DNA of 64,000 nucleotides, from assembly GCF_011040385.1 (NCBI RefSeq), contig NZ_JAAIKB010000002.1:124001-188000 (forward strand), read 5' to 3'. Under the pieces are notes generated by a model. The model saw only the letters and a program-made list of their open reading frames with translations. It did no database searches and had not been told where the DNA came from. A program made the translations under genes and the position numbers. Origin of the DNA: Falsiroseomonas algicola. GTDB lineage: Bacteria; Pseudomonadota; Alphaproteobacteria; Acetobacterales; Acetobacteraceae. How positions within the stretch are numbered: position 1 is the stretch's first letter; every line of letters begins with the position of its first letter. Positions 8,974-17,434 of this stretch are shown in pieces.

Positions 8974-9947
8974 TCCTTCAGGCCGAAGGCGTCACCAAGC
9001 GCTTCTCCCCTCGCCTCTCGATCGGCGATCGCATCGCGGGCGCGCTCGGCGCCAAGGTGGATCGCCGCGCTGTGCATGCCGTGACGGATGTTTCCCTCAG
9101 CGTGACGGCCGGGGAGACGCTGGGCCTCGTCGGCGAGAGCGGCTGCGGCAAATCCACGCTCGGCCGCATGCTGGCCGGCATCATGCCGCCGACCGAGGGC
9201 CGCGTGATGGTCGCCGGTGCCGCGCCGATGAAGGGCCGCCACAAGGCCACGACGCGCATCCAGACCGTCTTCCAGGACCCCTTCGCGTCGCTGAACCCGC
9301 GCATGCGCATCGGCGACAGCATCGCCGAAGGCCCGGTCACCCACGGCCTCACGACCCGCGCGGAGGCACCGCGCATGGTGGCGGAGTGGCTGGCGCGTGT
9401 CGGGCTCGACCCCGCCTTCGCCACGCGCTTCCCGCACCAGTTCTCCGGCGGCCAGCGCCAGCGCGTCGCCATCGCGCGTGCGCTCGCCATGCAGCCGGAT
9501 GTGCTGGTCTGCGACGAACCCGTCGCCTCGCTCGATGTCTCGATCCAGGCGCAGATCCTGAACCTGTTCCTCGACCTCCGGCGCGACCTCGGCCTGACCT
9601 GCCTCTTCATCTCCCACGACCTGTCCGTGGTCCGCCATGTCAGCGACCGCGTCGCCATCATGTATCTCGGCCGCATCGTGGAGGCTGGCAGCGCCGCGAA
9701 GGTCTATGCGAGCCCGCGCCATCCCTACACCCAGGGCCTGCTCGACAGCGTGCCGAAGCTGCGGCTGTCCATCGATGACGTGGCGAATTTCAAGCCCATC
9801 GCGGGCGAATTGCCCTCGCCGCTGTCACCGCCGAGCGGCTGCGCCTTCCACCCGCGCTGCCCGAAGGCGACGGCGCTGTGCCGCGCGGAGCGTCCGGCGC
9901 TGACGGCGCGGGATGACGGCACGCTGGTGGCCTGCCATCGCGCGTGA
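8970..9947 (+). CDS. ABC transporter ATP-binding protein, DppF/OppF type
   Basis: This 325-residue second ATPase of the importer has Walker A GESGCGKST, VFQDPF, the signature FSGGQRQR, Walker B VCDEPVASLD, the switch His in SHDLSVV, and a C-terminal PPSGCAFHPRCPKA cysteine segment. The ATG overlaps the stop of the DppD-type gene. It closes the four-gene operon, and a GNAT gene follows immediately, 22 bases after the stop. Confidence 0.92.
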   Translation: MILQAEGVTKRFSPRLSIGDRIAGALGAKVDRRAVHAVTDVSLSVTAGETLGLVGESGCGKSTLGRMLAGIMPPTEGRVMVAGAAPMKGRHKATTRIQTVFQDPFASLNPRMRIGDSIAEGPVTHGLTTRAEAPRMVAEWLARVGLDPAFATRFPHQFSGGQRQRVAIARALAMQPDVLVCDEPVASLDVSIQAQILNLFLDLRRDLGLTCLFISHDLSVVRHVSDRVAIMYLGRIVEAGSAAKVYASPRHPYTQGLLDSVPKLRLSIDDVANFKPIAGELPSPLSPPSGCAFHPRCPKATALCRAERPALTARDDGTLVACHRA

Positions 9948-9969
9948 GCGCGGCGTAACCGTTTCCCCC

Positions 9970-10455
9970 ATGACGGCGAAGCAGCCTGGAATGACCATCA
10001 GACCGCTCACCGCCAATGACCTCGCGCCGCTGCGCGCTGTGATCGATGCCACGGGCCTTTTTCCCGGCGCGATGCTGGACGACATGGCGGCGCCGCATCT
10101 GCGCGGCGAGGCGCCCGCGGAGTTGTGGCTGACGACCGCGGATACCACGGCCCTCGCCTATGCCGCGGCCGAGCGCATGACGGAGGGCACCTGGAACCTG
10201 CTGCTGATCGCGGTCCATCCCGATCGCCAGCGCCAGGGCATCGGCGCCGCGCTCGTCGCCGAGGTGGAGGCGCGGTTGCGCGCGGCGGGCGTGCGCCTTC
10301 TCCTGGTCGAGACCTCCGGCCTCGATGAGTTCGAACCGACGCGCGGCTTCTACCGCGCGCTCGGCTTCACAGAGGAAGGCCGCATCCGCGACTACTACAA
10401 GGCGGGCGAGGCCAAGGTCATCTTCGCCAAGGCGCTCGCGCGGGGCGCGGCGTAG
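9970..10455 (+). CDS. GNAT-family N-acetyltransferase
   Basis: This protein of about 161 residues has the GNAT fold. The acetyl-CoA pyrophosphate loop is visible as RQRQGIGAAL, followed by the C-terminal motif FYRALGFTEEGRI. The ATG at 9970 and the ATG at 9991 (MTIRPL, the more usual GNAT beginning) are both possible starts; neither has a strong ribosome site. The gene sits directly behind the ABC operon and may be read from it. It converges on the membrane-protein gene ending at 10462. The substrate is not predictable. Confidence 0.75.
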   Translation: MTAKQPGMTIRPLTANDLAPLRAVIDATGLFPGAMLDDMAAPHLRGEAPAELWLTTADTTALAYAAAERMTEGTWNLLLIAVHPDRQRQGIGAALVAEVEARLRAAGVRLLLVETSGLDEFEPTRGFYRALGFTEEGRIRDYYKAGEAKVIFAKALARGAA

Positions 10456-10461
10456 CCAGCG

Positions 10462-11256
10462 TCAGGCCCGTGGCGCGCCCCGCATCCAGGGCAGCACGCT
10501 GCGTTGCGCCACCATCGCCGCCAGGAAGCCGATCCCCAGCATCACCACCGCGACCGCGACGGGATCGCCGCGCCGCACGCCGTCAAGCGGCACCACCTGG
10601 TGCAGCACGGCGAACAGCATCACCGCCGCCAAGGCCACGCCCAGGCACAGCACCGCCAGGTGCCGCGGCCCGTGCCGGTACACCGCCCAGGTCGCGACGC
10701 CGAAGGCCAGCCAGGTGAGGTGCCGTTCGTCCACCCCCTCCAGGCGCTCGACAGGGACGAACCGCATCAGGGTCGATTGCCAAGCCAGCAGCAGGAAGCC
10801 CATCACGCTCGCCCCTACCCAGCCCCACCAGGCGCGCACCCGCGCCAGGCCCTGCGCCAGCAATCCGAGCGTCCCATGCAGCAGGATGGTCGCGGCGAAG
10901 GCGATGCCCCAGCCGAAGGATGGCGTGACGAAGCGCGGAAAGCGGATCGCGGCGCCGACGAGGTGCTGGAGCTCCCAGCAGGCGAGGAGCGTGCCATAGG
11001 CGATGCCAAGCGCGAACCAGCGCCCGGTATCCCGTCGCAGCAGCCACCACAGCGCCGCGAGCTTGCAGCCCTCGACCAGCGCGACCTCCAGCAGATCGGC
11101 CGTGATGGTCCAGGCTTCCTCGAAGGCCGGCGGCATCACGCTCGGGACGATCTGCTGCGTCACGAACGCGAGCGGGATCAGCAGCAGGAAGGTCGCCAGC
11201 ATCGCCATCAGCGCCGCCAGCCACACCCGGCCGGAACCCAGGCCACGCGCGATCAC
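10462..11256 (-). CDS. Multi-spanning membrane protein of unknown function
   Basis: This protein of about 264 residues has roughly seven to eight hydrophobic helices, for example WLAALMAMLATFLLLIPLAF and GDPVAVAVVMLGIGFLAAMV. Acidic and charged residues (EEAW, LVEGCK) lie between the helices, a pattern seen in some membrane-embedded enzymes and PrsW-like proteins, but I see no decisive motif. I start it at the GTG at 11256, because that start overlaps the stop of the preceding small membrane gene (GTGA). The two genes probably form a unit. Confidence 0.65.
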   Translation of the reverse strand: MIARGLGSGRVWLAALMAMLATFLLLIPLAFVTQQIVPSVMPPAFEEAWTITADLLEVALVEGCKLAALWWLLRRDTGRWFALGIAYGTLLACWELQHLVGAAIRFPRFVTPSFGWGIAFAATILLHGTLGLLAQGLARVRAWWGWVGASVMGFLLLAWQSTLMRFVPVERLEGVDERHLTWLAFGVATWAVYRHGPRHLAVLCLGVALAAVMLFAVLHQVVPLDGVRRGDPVAVAVVMLGIGFLAAMVAQRSVLPWMRGAPRA

Positions 11257-11648
11257 AGCGCCACCGCCGCCACGGCCAGGATCAGGCATCCCACGGGATG
11301 CAGCGGCAGGATCCAGCGAAAGCTCTGCACCCGCGCGGCGTCATCCCCGATCAGCGCGACCTGCGGCAGGAAGGACGCGACCCCCACCACCGTCAGGACG
11401 CCGAGATAGACGGGCAGCCGCCAGATGCCCGGGCTGGAAGGTGCGACGACATAGCCCGCCGCCAGGCACAGCACGGCCAGCGCGTGGAGCCCGCACAGCC
11501 AGGCCACCAGCCGCAGCCCGGCGCCGTGTCGCGGATCGCGCGCCTGCCCGCCTCGCCACGCCAGCAACGCGACCGTGGCGATCACAAGCTGGATCGCCGC
11601 GAAGGCGAGGCGCCACGCCCAGGGAAAGGGCTCGGGCTCGATCGGCAC
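11253..11648 (-). CDS. Small membrane protein of unknown function
   Basis: This 131-residue protein has about four hydrophobic helices (LAFAAIQLVIATVALLAW, AWLCGLHALAVLCLAAGYVV, LPVYLGVLTVVGVASFL, ILPLHPVGCLILAVAAVAL). It starts at GTG, with a GGGAG element about 6 bases upstream. It lies 9 bases downstream of the cleavage-enzyme gene on the same strand and overlaps the following membrane gene. No family is recognised. The arrangement suggests it works with the downstream membrane protein. Confidence 0.6.
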   Translation of the reverse strand: MPIEPEPFPWAWRLAFAAIQLVIATVALLAWRGGQARDPRHGAGLRLVAWLCGLHALAVLCLAAGYVVAPSSPGIWRLPVYLGVLTVVGVASFLPQVALIGDDAARVQSFRWILPLHPVGCLILAVAAVAL

Positions 11649-11657
11649 GGCGCTCCC

Positions 11658-12581
11658 TCAGAACGCGACCTTGTCGCCGCCCTTGAGGCTCAGGATCTCC
11701 CGTGCCTCATCCGGCGTCGCGACCTGCATGCCCAAGCCCTCGATGATCTGCCGCGCGAGCCGCACCTGCTCCGCATTGCTCTCCGCGAGCTTCCCCGGCC
11801 CCGCCCAGAGCGAATCCTCGAGGCCCACGCGCACATTGCCCCCCATCGCCGCCGCCATCGCCGCGATGCGCAGTTGCGACGCGCCCGCGCCCAGCACGCT
11901 CCAGCGATACTGGTCACCGAACAGCCGGTCCGCGGTGCGCTTCATGTGCAGCACATCCTCGGGATGCGCGCCGATCCCGCCCTGGATGCCGAAGACCGTC
12001 TGGATGAAGAGCGGCGCCTTCACCAGCCCCTGGTCCAGGAAGTATTTCAGGTTGTAGAGGTGCGCGGTGTCGTAGCACTCGAACTCGAAGCGCGTGTCGT
12101 TCTCCGCGCAGGTGGTCAGGATGTACTCGATATCCGCGAAGCTGTTGCGGAAAACGATGTCCTTGTTGGCGAGGTAGTCGGCCTCCCACTGATGCTTGAA
12201 GCTCTTGAAGCGGTTGAGCATCCCGAACAGGCCGAAATTCATCGACCCCATGTTCAGCGACGCCACCTCCGGCCGGAAGGTCGCGGCCGGGGAGACGCGC
12301 TGCTGGATCGTCATGGTGGGCGCGCCGCCCGTCGTCAGGTTCAGCACGGCGTCGGTGCGCTGCTTGATGATGCGGAGGAAGGGCGCGAAGGCCTCCGGCG
12401 TCTGGTCCGGCCGGCCATCCACGGGATCGCGCGCATGGAGGTGGACGATGGCGGCACCCGCCTCCGCCGCGCCGATCGCGGCATCGGCGATCTCCTGCGC
12501 CGTCACGGGCAGGTGCGGCGACATGGAGGGCGTGTGGATCGCGCCCGTCACCGCGCAGGTGATGATGACTTTGCGGCTCAT
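11658..12581 (-). CDS. Beta-keto acid cleavage enzyme (BKACE/Kce family), possible 3-dehydrocarnitine cleavage enzyme
   Basis: This 307-residue zinc enzyme of the 3-keto-5-aminohexanoate cleavage family condenses a beta-keto acid with acetyl-CoA to give acetoacetate and a new CoA ester. The zinc-binding HLHAR motif (about 47-51) and the NLTTGG segment are present. The gene immediately downstream of a carnitine-dehydrogenase-like gene and an osmoprotectant transporter is the arrangement expected for carnitine breakdown (carnitine to 3-dehydrocarnitine to betainyl-CoA). No betainyl-CoA thioesterase is seen nearby. The gene is preceded by a 74-nt structured element whose GAGGG may serve as its ribosome site. 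Confidence 0.8.
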   Translation of the reverse strand: MSRKVIITCAVTGAIHTPSMSPHLPVTAQEIADAAIGAAEAGAAIVHLHARDPVDGRPDQTPEAFAPFLRIIKQRTDAVLNLTTGGAPTMTIQQRVSPAATFRPEVASLNMGSMNFGLFGMLNRFKSFKHQWEADYLANKDIVFRNSFADIEYILTTCAENDTRFEFECYDTAHLYNLKYFLDQGLVKAPLFIQTVFGIQGGIGAHPEDVLHMKRTADRLFGDQYRWSVLGAGASQLRIAAMAAAMGGNVRVGLEDSLWAGPGKLAESNAEQVRLARQIIEGLGMQVATPDEAREILSLKGGDKVAF

Positions 12582-12590
12582 TGCTTCATT

Positions 12591-12664
12591 CCCTCAAACG
12601 CCGGGCGCCGGCTCCGCCGGCTTGGCTTCGCCGCATAGGCGGCGGCGGCCATTCGGCCGCTCGG
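12591..12664 (-). repeat. 74-nt three-hairpin leader element, copy 1
   Basis: Read on the minus strand, this element contains three hairpins and ends in TTTGAGGG exactly 9 nt before the ATG at 12581. Hairpin 1 is GCGGCC-GAAT-GGCCGC, hairpin 2 is GCCGC-CTAT-GCGGC and hairpin 3 is GCCGGC-GGA-GCCGGC. A second copy of identical length lies at 42556-42629 before another gene. The two copies differ at 8 positions: 6 of these make three compensatory base-pair swaps in stems, and 2 are in loops. It lies between two genes of the same strand. It could be an RNA leader containing the ribosome site, or a REP-like DNA palindrome. Confidence 0.8.
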
Positions 12665-12684
12665 ATTGCGCGAGAGCGCAATCC
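12663..12684. repeat. Perfect 9-bp inverted repeat with GAGA loop
   Basis: GGATTGCGC (12663-12671) and GCGCAATCC (12676-12684) flank the loop GAGA. It abuts the 74-nt element, in the gap between the dehydrogenase gene and the cleavage-enzyme gene. No U-rich tract follows on either strand, so an intrinsic terminator is not supported. A processing site or an extension of the neighbouring structured element is possible. The second copy of the element lacks this hairpin. Confidence 0.6.
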
Positions 12685-12708
12685 GCATGCTGTACTGAAC
12701 GTCGACGG

Positions 12709-13647
12709 TCACAGCGACTTCTCCTGCTTCCGCTTATGCGCGGCCAGCGCCGCCAGCCGCTTGTCGCGCCGCGCGCTCCGCGCCGCGATCTCCTCGCGCG
12801 ACGGCGTCTCGCCCCACGCCTCCACCACCTTGGCACAGCCCTCCGCCCCGAAGACGGCGGGGGAGGGCGGCTTCTCGATCATGCGCTGGAACAGCCCCGC
12901 ATAGCGCGAGCAGTAATCGGCCATGCCGCCCGGCGCGTTCAGCTCGATCGTCGCGAAGGGGCCGAGGAAGGACCAGCGCAGGCCGAGCCCCTCCGCCACC
13001 GTCACGTCGAGGTCGCGCGGCGTCACATAGCCCTCCTGCACCAGCCGGAAGGCCTCCGCCAGCAGCGCGCCCTGGAGGCGGTTGAGGATGAAGCCCTCGA
13101 TCTCCTTCAGCACCGTGATCGGCGCCTGGTCCACGCTGTCATGGATGGCGCGCGCCGCGGCGATCGTCTCGGCGGAGGTCCAGGGCGCGCCGGACAACTC
13201 CACCACGGGCACCAGATGCGGCGGGTTCACGGGGTGGGCGACCAGGCAGCGCGCCCGGCCCGCCAGCTTCTCCGTGAAGGCGGAGCAGGGGATGCCGCTG
13301 GTGGAGGAGGCGAGGATGCAGTCGGGCGCCGCCAGCCGGTCCAGCTCCGCGAAGATCGCGATCTTCTCGCCCACGCGTTCCGGCCCGTTCTCCTGCACGT
13401 ATTCGGCGCCTTCCAGCGCCTCGGCCAGCGCCGGCACCACGCGGATGCGCGCGGCGGCGCCGGCGGGATCCTCGCACAGGCCCTGGCGGTGCTGCTCCGC
13501 CAGCCCCTCGGCGCAGAGCGCCGGCGCGGCCTCCAGCGCCGCGGCCACGGGGTCGTGGAGCGCGACCTCCCACCCGGCGCGGGCAAAGACCATCGCCCAG
13601 GCGCGGCCGATCAGCCCCGCCCCCACCACCGCCATCCTGCGCGCCAT
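12709..13647 (-). CDS. 3-hydroxyacyl-CoA dehydrogenase family protein, carnitine-dehydrogenase-like
   Basis: This 312-residue NAD-dependent dehydrogenase has GAGLIG (9-14) in an N-terminal Rossmann fold, the SSTSG and HPVNPP segments containing the catalytic His of this superfamily, and a C-terminal helical domain. Short members without CoA-specific extensions include L-carnitine dehydrogenase and L-gulonate dehydrogenase (lambda-crystallin). The adjacent BKACE gene and the four-gene osmoprotectant transporter favour carnitine. Some carnitine dehydrogenases carry a fused thioesterase domain; this one does not. A different 3-hydroxy acid remains possible. Confidence 0.8.
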   Translation of the reverse strand: MARRMAVVGAGLIGRAWAMVFARAGWEVALHDPVAAALEAAPALCAEGLAEQHRQGLCEDPAGAAARIRVVPALAEALEGAEYVQENGPERVGEKIAIFAELDRLAAPDCILASSTSGIPCSAFTEKLAGRARCLVAHPVNPPHLVPVVELSGAPWTSAETIAAARAIHDSVDQAPITVLKEIEGFILNRLQGALLAEAFRLVQEGYVTPRDLDVTVAEGLGLRWSFLGPFATIELNAPGGMADYCSRYAGLFQRMIEKPPSPAVFGAEGCAKVVEAWGETPSREEIAARSARRDKRLAALAAHKRKQEKSL

Positions 13648-13706
13648 GCGGCCGCCCCCCCGAATGCTTGGGGGTCACGATACCCCGCGCGGGCCGGGCC
13701 GCAACC

Positions 13707-14414
13707 TTACTCCCGCGCCGGCACCGCCATCAGCAGCAGGGCCTCCGCCAGGAAGGCGAGGGAGGCCGTCGCCGCGGCGCCCTGCAGCACCAGCACGGCG
13801 TTCTGGTTCTGCAGCCCGATGACGATGGGCGTGCCGAGCGTCGCCGCCCCGGCCAGCGCCCCCACCGCCGCCGTCGCCACCGCCAGCACCAGCGCCACCC
13901 GCAACCCGTCAAGCACCAGCGGCCAGGCCAGCGCCAACTCCACCTCCCGCAGGACCTGCCCGGGGGAGAGCCCCACCGCCTCCGCCGCCAGCCTTGTCTC
14001 CGGCGGCACGGCCTCCAGCGCGCCGACCGTGGCCCGCAACACGGGCATGATGCCGTAGAGCATCAGCGCGAGCACCGTCGGCGCCCAGCCGAAGCCGAAG
14101 GCGGGCACGGCCAGCGCCACGACGACGACGGGCGGCACCGCCTGCGCCACCGCCGCCGCCGCATCCGCCGCGCCGCGCAGCCCGCGCCCACCCGGCCGCG
14201 TCACCACCACGCCGAGCGCCAGGCCGATCAGCGCCGCCGGCAGCACGCCGGCGAGCGACAGCGCCGCATGGTCCAGCGCCAAGGCCCATAGCCGTGCCAC
14301 CGGGTAGGGCCCCTGCGTACCGCCCATCAGCCAGGATGCGACACCGGGCAGCGCCAGCACGGCCAGCGCCACCGCCAGCAGCAGCGCCGGCAGGCCACGG
14401 CGCAGCCGGATCAT
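13707..14414 (-). CDS. Osmoprotectant-type ABC transporter permease (OpuC/ProW-like)
   Basis: This 235-residue inner-membrane protein has five to six helices and the conserved inner loop AEAVGLSPGQVLREVELALAWPL, matching the EAA motif of betaine/choline/carnitine permeases. It is the distal gene of a four-gene operon (receptor, permease, ATPase, permease) whose members overlap by 4 bases; its ATG overlaps the ATPase stop. The operon precedes a carnitine-dehydrogenase-like gene on the same strand, which suggests uptake of a quaternary amine for catabolism rather than only for osmotic balance. Confidence 0.85.
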   Translation of the reverse strand: MIRLRRGLPALLLAVALAVLALPGVASWLMGGTQGPYPVARLWALALDHAALSLAGVLPAALIGLALGVVVTRPGGRGLRGAADAAAAVAQAVPPVVVVALAVPAFGFGWAPTVLALMLYGIMPVLRATVGALEAVPPETRLAAEAVGLSPGQVLREVELALAWPLVLDGLRVALVLAVATAAVGALAGAATLGTPIVIGLQNQNAVLVLQGAAATASLAFLAEALLLMAVPARE

Positions 14415-15346
14415 CGCCGCGCGCCCAATATGCCCTCGGCCCGCACCGACCCCGCCTCGCCCTCCATCGCCACCGCCTCGTCGCCGGACTCCGCGAGGCG
14501 GGAGAGCGCATCCGCCAGGCTCGCATCCCTTGCCAGCACCGGCGCGCCCGCCGGCGCCGGGCGGGGGTCCAGCGCCCCGCGGGCCGGCAGCAGGGACAGC
14601 CAGCGCAGCCCGGGCTGCCCGCCGCCGAGCAGGTCCCGCACGAAGGGCGCGGCATCCGGCGCCACCAACTCGGCCGGCGCGCCATCGGCCTCGATCCGGC
14701 CGTCCCGCAGCACCACGACATGGGTGGCGAGTTCCAGCGCCTCCTCCGGGTCATGCGTCACCAGCAGGATGGTCTTGCCGGTCTCCGCATGGATGCGCCG
14801 CATCTCGGCGCGCAATTCCCGCCGCGTGATGGGATCGACGGCGCCGAAGGGCTCGTCCATCAGCAGGATGTCGGGATCGGCGGCCAGCGCGCGCGCGATG
14901 CCCACGCGCTGCGCCTGGCCGCCGGACAGCGCCCGCGGCAGCCGCGTGGCCATGCCGGGATCGAGCCGCAGCAGCGCCAGCAATTCCTCCACGCGGCGCG
15001 CGATGCGCGCGGCGTCCCAGCCCAGCAGCCGCGGCACGGTGCCGATGTTGTCGGCGACCGTCCGGTGCGGAAACAGGCCCACGGACTGCATGGCATAGCC
15101 GATGGACCGCCGCAGCACCGGCGCGGCTTCCTGCCCCACATCGCGCCCGCGCACCCGCACCGCGCCGGCGCTCGGCACGACCAGCCGGTTCACCAGCTTC
15201 ATCAGCGTCGATTTGCCGGAGCCCGAGGGCCCCACCAGCGCGCAGAATTCGCCCGCATTCACATGCAGCGTCACATCCCGCAGCGCCTCGGTGCCCCCGA
15301 AGCGGACGGTCACGCCCTCGATGGCAATGACGGGTTGCGCGATCAT
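14411..15346 (-). CDS. Osmoprotectant-type ABC transporter ATP-binding protein (OpuCA/ProV-like)
   Basis: This 311-residue ATPase starts at the ATG at 15346, which overlaps the upstream permease stop. Walker A GPSGSGKST, the Q-loop in YAMQSVGLFPH, the signature LSGGQAQR, Walker B ILLMDEPFGAVD and the switch His in VTHDPEEA are all visible. The Y-x-x-Q-x-x-x-L-F-P-H segment is characteristic of glycine-betaine-type ATPases. The C-terminal 70 residues may be a degenerate CBS region of the kind that senses ionic strength in OpuA, but it is too short for a normal CBS pair. Confidence 0.88.
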   Translation of the reverse strand: MIAQPVIAIEGVTVRFGGTEALRDVTLHVNAGEFCALVGPSGSGKSTLMKLVNRLVVPSAGAVRVRGRDVGQEAAPVLRRSIGYAMQSVGLFPHRTVADNIGTVPRLLGWDAARIARRVEELLALLRLDPGMATRLPRALSGGQAQRVGIARALAADPDILLMDEPFGAVDPITRRELRAEMRRIHAETGKTILLVTHDPEEALELATHVVVLRDGRIEADGAPAELVAPDAAPFVRDLLGGGQPGLRWLSLLPARGALDPRPAPAGAPVLARDASLADALSRLAESGDEAVAMEGEAGSVRAEGILGARR

Positions 15347-16425
15347 GCGGGCCTCCCCAGGCGGGTTTCCGCCGCCCGCGCCAGCGTATCCGCCGCCAGC
15401 GCCAGCAGCAGGATGGGTAACGCACCCAGCAGCATCAGGTCCGTGGCAAATTGCGCGAGACCTTCGAAGACGAGCGCGCCAAGACCGCCCGCCCCGACCA
15501 GGCCACCTAGCGTCACCAGCCCGATCGCCTGAACCACAGCCACCCGTAGCCCGCCCGCGAAGACGGGCAACGCCAAGGGCAGCCGCACCTCGGCCAGGAT
15601 GCGGCCCTCCGTCATGCCCATCGCCTCCGCCGCCTGCACCGCCGCCGGATCGGCGGAGGCGAGGCCGCCGGAGACGCTGCGCCACAGAGGCAGCGCCAGG
15701 TAGGCGGCGGTCGCCAGCACCGCCGGCAGCCAGCCTACCGCGCCGAGCCCCAGGTCGCGCAGCGCCGGCACCGCGCGCAGCAGGGCGGCCAGCAGCGGGA
15801 TCAGCAGGGCGAAGAGGGCGATGGCCGGCACCACCTGCACGCCGGCCAGCGCCGCGCCGAGCGCGGCCCCCAGCCGCGGCTGGCGAAATCCCGCCCAGGC
15901 CAGCGGCACCGCCACCAGCAAAGCGAGCCCCAGCGCCGCACCCGCCAGCGCCAGATGCGTCAGCACCGCGCCGCGCAGCGCCTCCGCCCGCGCGCGCCCC
16001 TCGACCACGAGCGAAAGCTGGTCGAGCCACCCGCCCGCCAGCAGCAGCACCGCGCCGGCCGCCACCGCCACGCCCATCCAGGCGCCGCGCATCGCCACCA
16101 GCGCCAACGCGCCCACCATCGCCACCCAGAACCCGGCGCCGAAGCTGGCCCGCGCGGCGGGGGCGAGGTCCGCCAACCGTTCCCCGGCCGCCATCCCTGC
16201 CAGCCCCAGCAGCGCCAGCGCCGCCAGCCCGGCGCTCGCGGCGCCCACCCAGCCCGGCAGTCGCCGCCAGGCGCCCAGCGCCAGCAGCGCCACCGGCAGC
16301 GCGACCCAGGGCCCGAGCGCCGCGATCGCCGTCACGCCTTCCCCCGGCAGCAGCCGGTTCGGCGCCACGCCCAGGAAGGGCAGGGGCAGCAGCAGCGCCG
16401 CGATCGCAACCAGCGCGGGGATCAC
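15343..16425 (-). CDS. Osmoprotectant-type ABC transporter permease with extended N-terminal membrane region
   Basis: This 360-residue permease starts at GTG and overlaps the receptor stop (GTGA). The C-terminal 200 residues are a standard OpuC-like permease domain with the loop AAEAMGMTEGRILAEVRLPLALPV. The N-terminal 150 residues add four to five hydrophobic helices, so this subunit is larger than its partner at 13707-14414. Extended permeases of this kind occur in the choline/betaine branch of the family. Confidence 0.83.
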   Translation of the reverse strand: MIPALVAIAALLLPLPFLGVAPNRLLPGEGVTAIAALGPWVALPVALLALGAWRRLPGWVGAASAGLAALALLGLAGMAAGERLADLAPAARASFGAGFWVAMVGALALVAMRGAWMGVAVAAGAVLLLAGGWLDQLSLVVEGRARAEALRGAVLTHLALAGAALGLALLVAVPLAWAGFRQPRLGAALGAALAGVQVVPAIALFALLIPLLAALLRAVPALRDLGLGAVGWLPAVLATAAYLALPLWRSVSGGLASADPAAVQAAEAMGMTEGRILAEVRLPLALPVFAGGLRVAVVQAIGLVTLGGLVGAGGLGALVFEGLAQFATDLMLLGALPILLLALAADTLARAAETRLGRPA

Positions 16426-17342
16426 GTGCCGAGATGCGCCCGCGCCACCGCCTCCGGCGTCCGCCCCTCCACCGCCACCTGGCCGTTCAGGCGCTGCAGC
16501 ACCTCCTGCGTCAGCCCCGCAAAGACCGGCGCCAGCGCGGTGCGGATCTGGGGGAAGCGTTCCAGCACCGCCTGCCGCACCACGGGGGCGGGCTCATAGA
16601 CGATCTGCGCCTGCTTGTTGTCCTGCATGACGACGAGGTTCAGCGGCTGGATCGCTCCATCCGTGCCATAGACCATCGCCGCATTGACGCCGGACAGCCC
16701 CTGCGCCGCCGCGCGCATCGTCACCGCCGTGTCGCCGCCGGGCAGGATGGTGATTCGGTCGCGCGGGAAGGTTGCGCCATAGGCGCGTTCGAAGGCCGGC
16801 AGCGCCACCGGGCTTTCCACGAATTCGGCGGAGGCCGCGAGGCGCAGCTGCCCCGCCTTCGCGAAGAACTGCTCCAGCGTGGTCAGCCCCTCCCGCTGCG
16901 CCACATCCCGCCGCACCGCGATGGCCCAGGTGTTGTTGGCCCGCGCGCGGTCCAGCCAGACCAGCCGGTTGGCTTCCAGGTCCAGCCGCGCGACCAGCGC
17001 CGCGCCCTGGTCGCCGTCGCGCCAGGCCGGGTCCTCCAGCCGCTCGAAGAAATAGGCGCCGTTGCCCGTGTATTCAGGGTAGAGGTCGATCTCCCCGGCC
17101 AGCAGCGCCCCGCGCACGATCCGCGTCGGGCCGAGCGACAGCCGCGGCTCCACGGTCAGCCCCGCGCGGCGCAGCGCCTGCACGATCAGGTTGCCGAGCA
17201 GCGCGCCTTCCGTGTCGATCTTGGAGGCGACGGTGATCCGCCCCTCCCGACCCTGGGTCGTCCCCTGGGCCATCCCGACCCGCGGCGCGGCCACCAGCCC
17301 CGCCGCCGCCAGCCCCAGCCCGCGCCGTCCCCAGTTCCGCAT
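16422..17342 (-). CDS. Osmoprotectant ABC transporter substrate-binding protein (OpuAC/ProX-like)
   Basis: This is a 306-residue periplasmic receptor. The ATG at 17342 is chosen because GGAG lies 9 bases upstream and the result is a twin-arginine-like or Sec signal (MRNWGRRGLGLAAAGLVAA, cleaved near AQG). The mature part carries VASKIDTEGALLGNLIVQAL and the YPEYTGN segment, both typical of the quaternary-amine receptor family, in which aromatic residues cage the trimethylammonium group. It is the first gene of the operon and probably binds carnitine, betaine or choline. Confidence 0.85.
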   Translation of the reverse strand: MRNWGRRGLGLAAAGLVAAPRVGMAQGTTQGREGRITVASKIDTEGALLGNLIVQALRRAGLTVEPRLSLGPTRIVRGALLAGEIDLYPEYTGNGAYFFERLEDPAWRDGDQGAALVARLDLEANRLVWLDRARANNTWAIAVRRDVAQREGLTTLEQFFAKAGQLRLAASAEFVESPVALPAFERAYGATFPRDRITILPGGDTAVTMRAAAQGLSGVNAAMVYGTDGAIQPLNLVVMQDNKQAQIVYEPAPVVRQAVLERFPQIRTALAPVFAGLTQEVLQRLNGQVAVEGRTPEAVARAHLGT

Positions 17343-17434
17343 GACCGCCATCTCCGCTGCTCCCGCTGCCAGGAGCATCGCATGTCGGGCCGTGGCGGTT
17401 ACTGTCCAGACACAGTCGCGCGGGCGGCGTGCGC

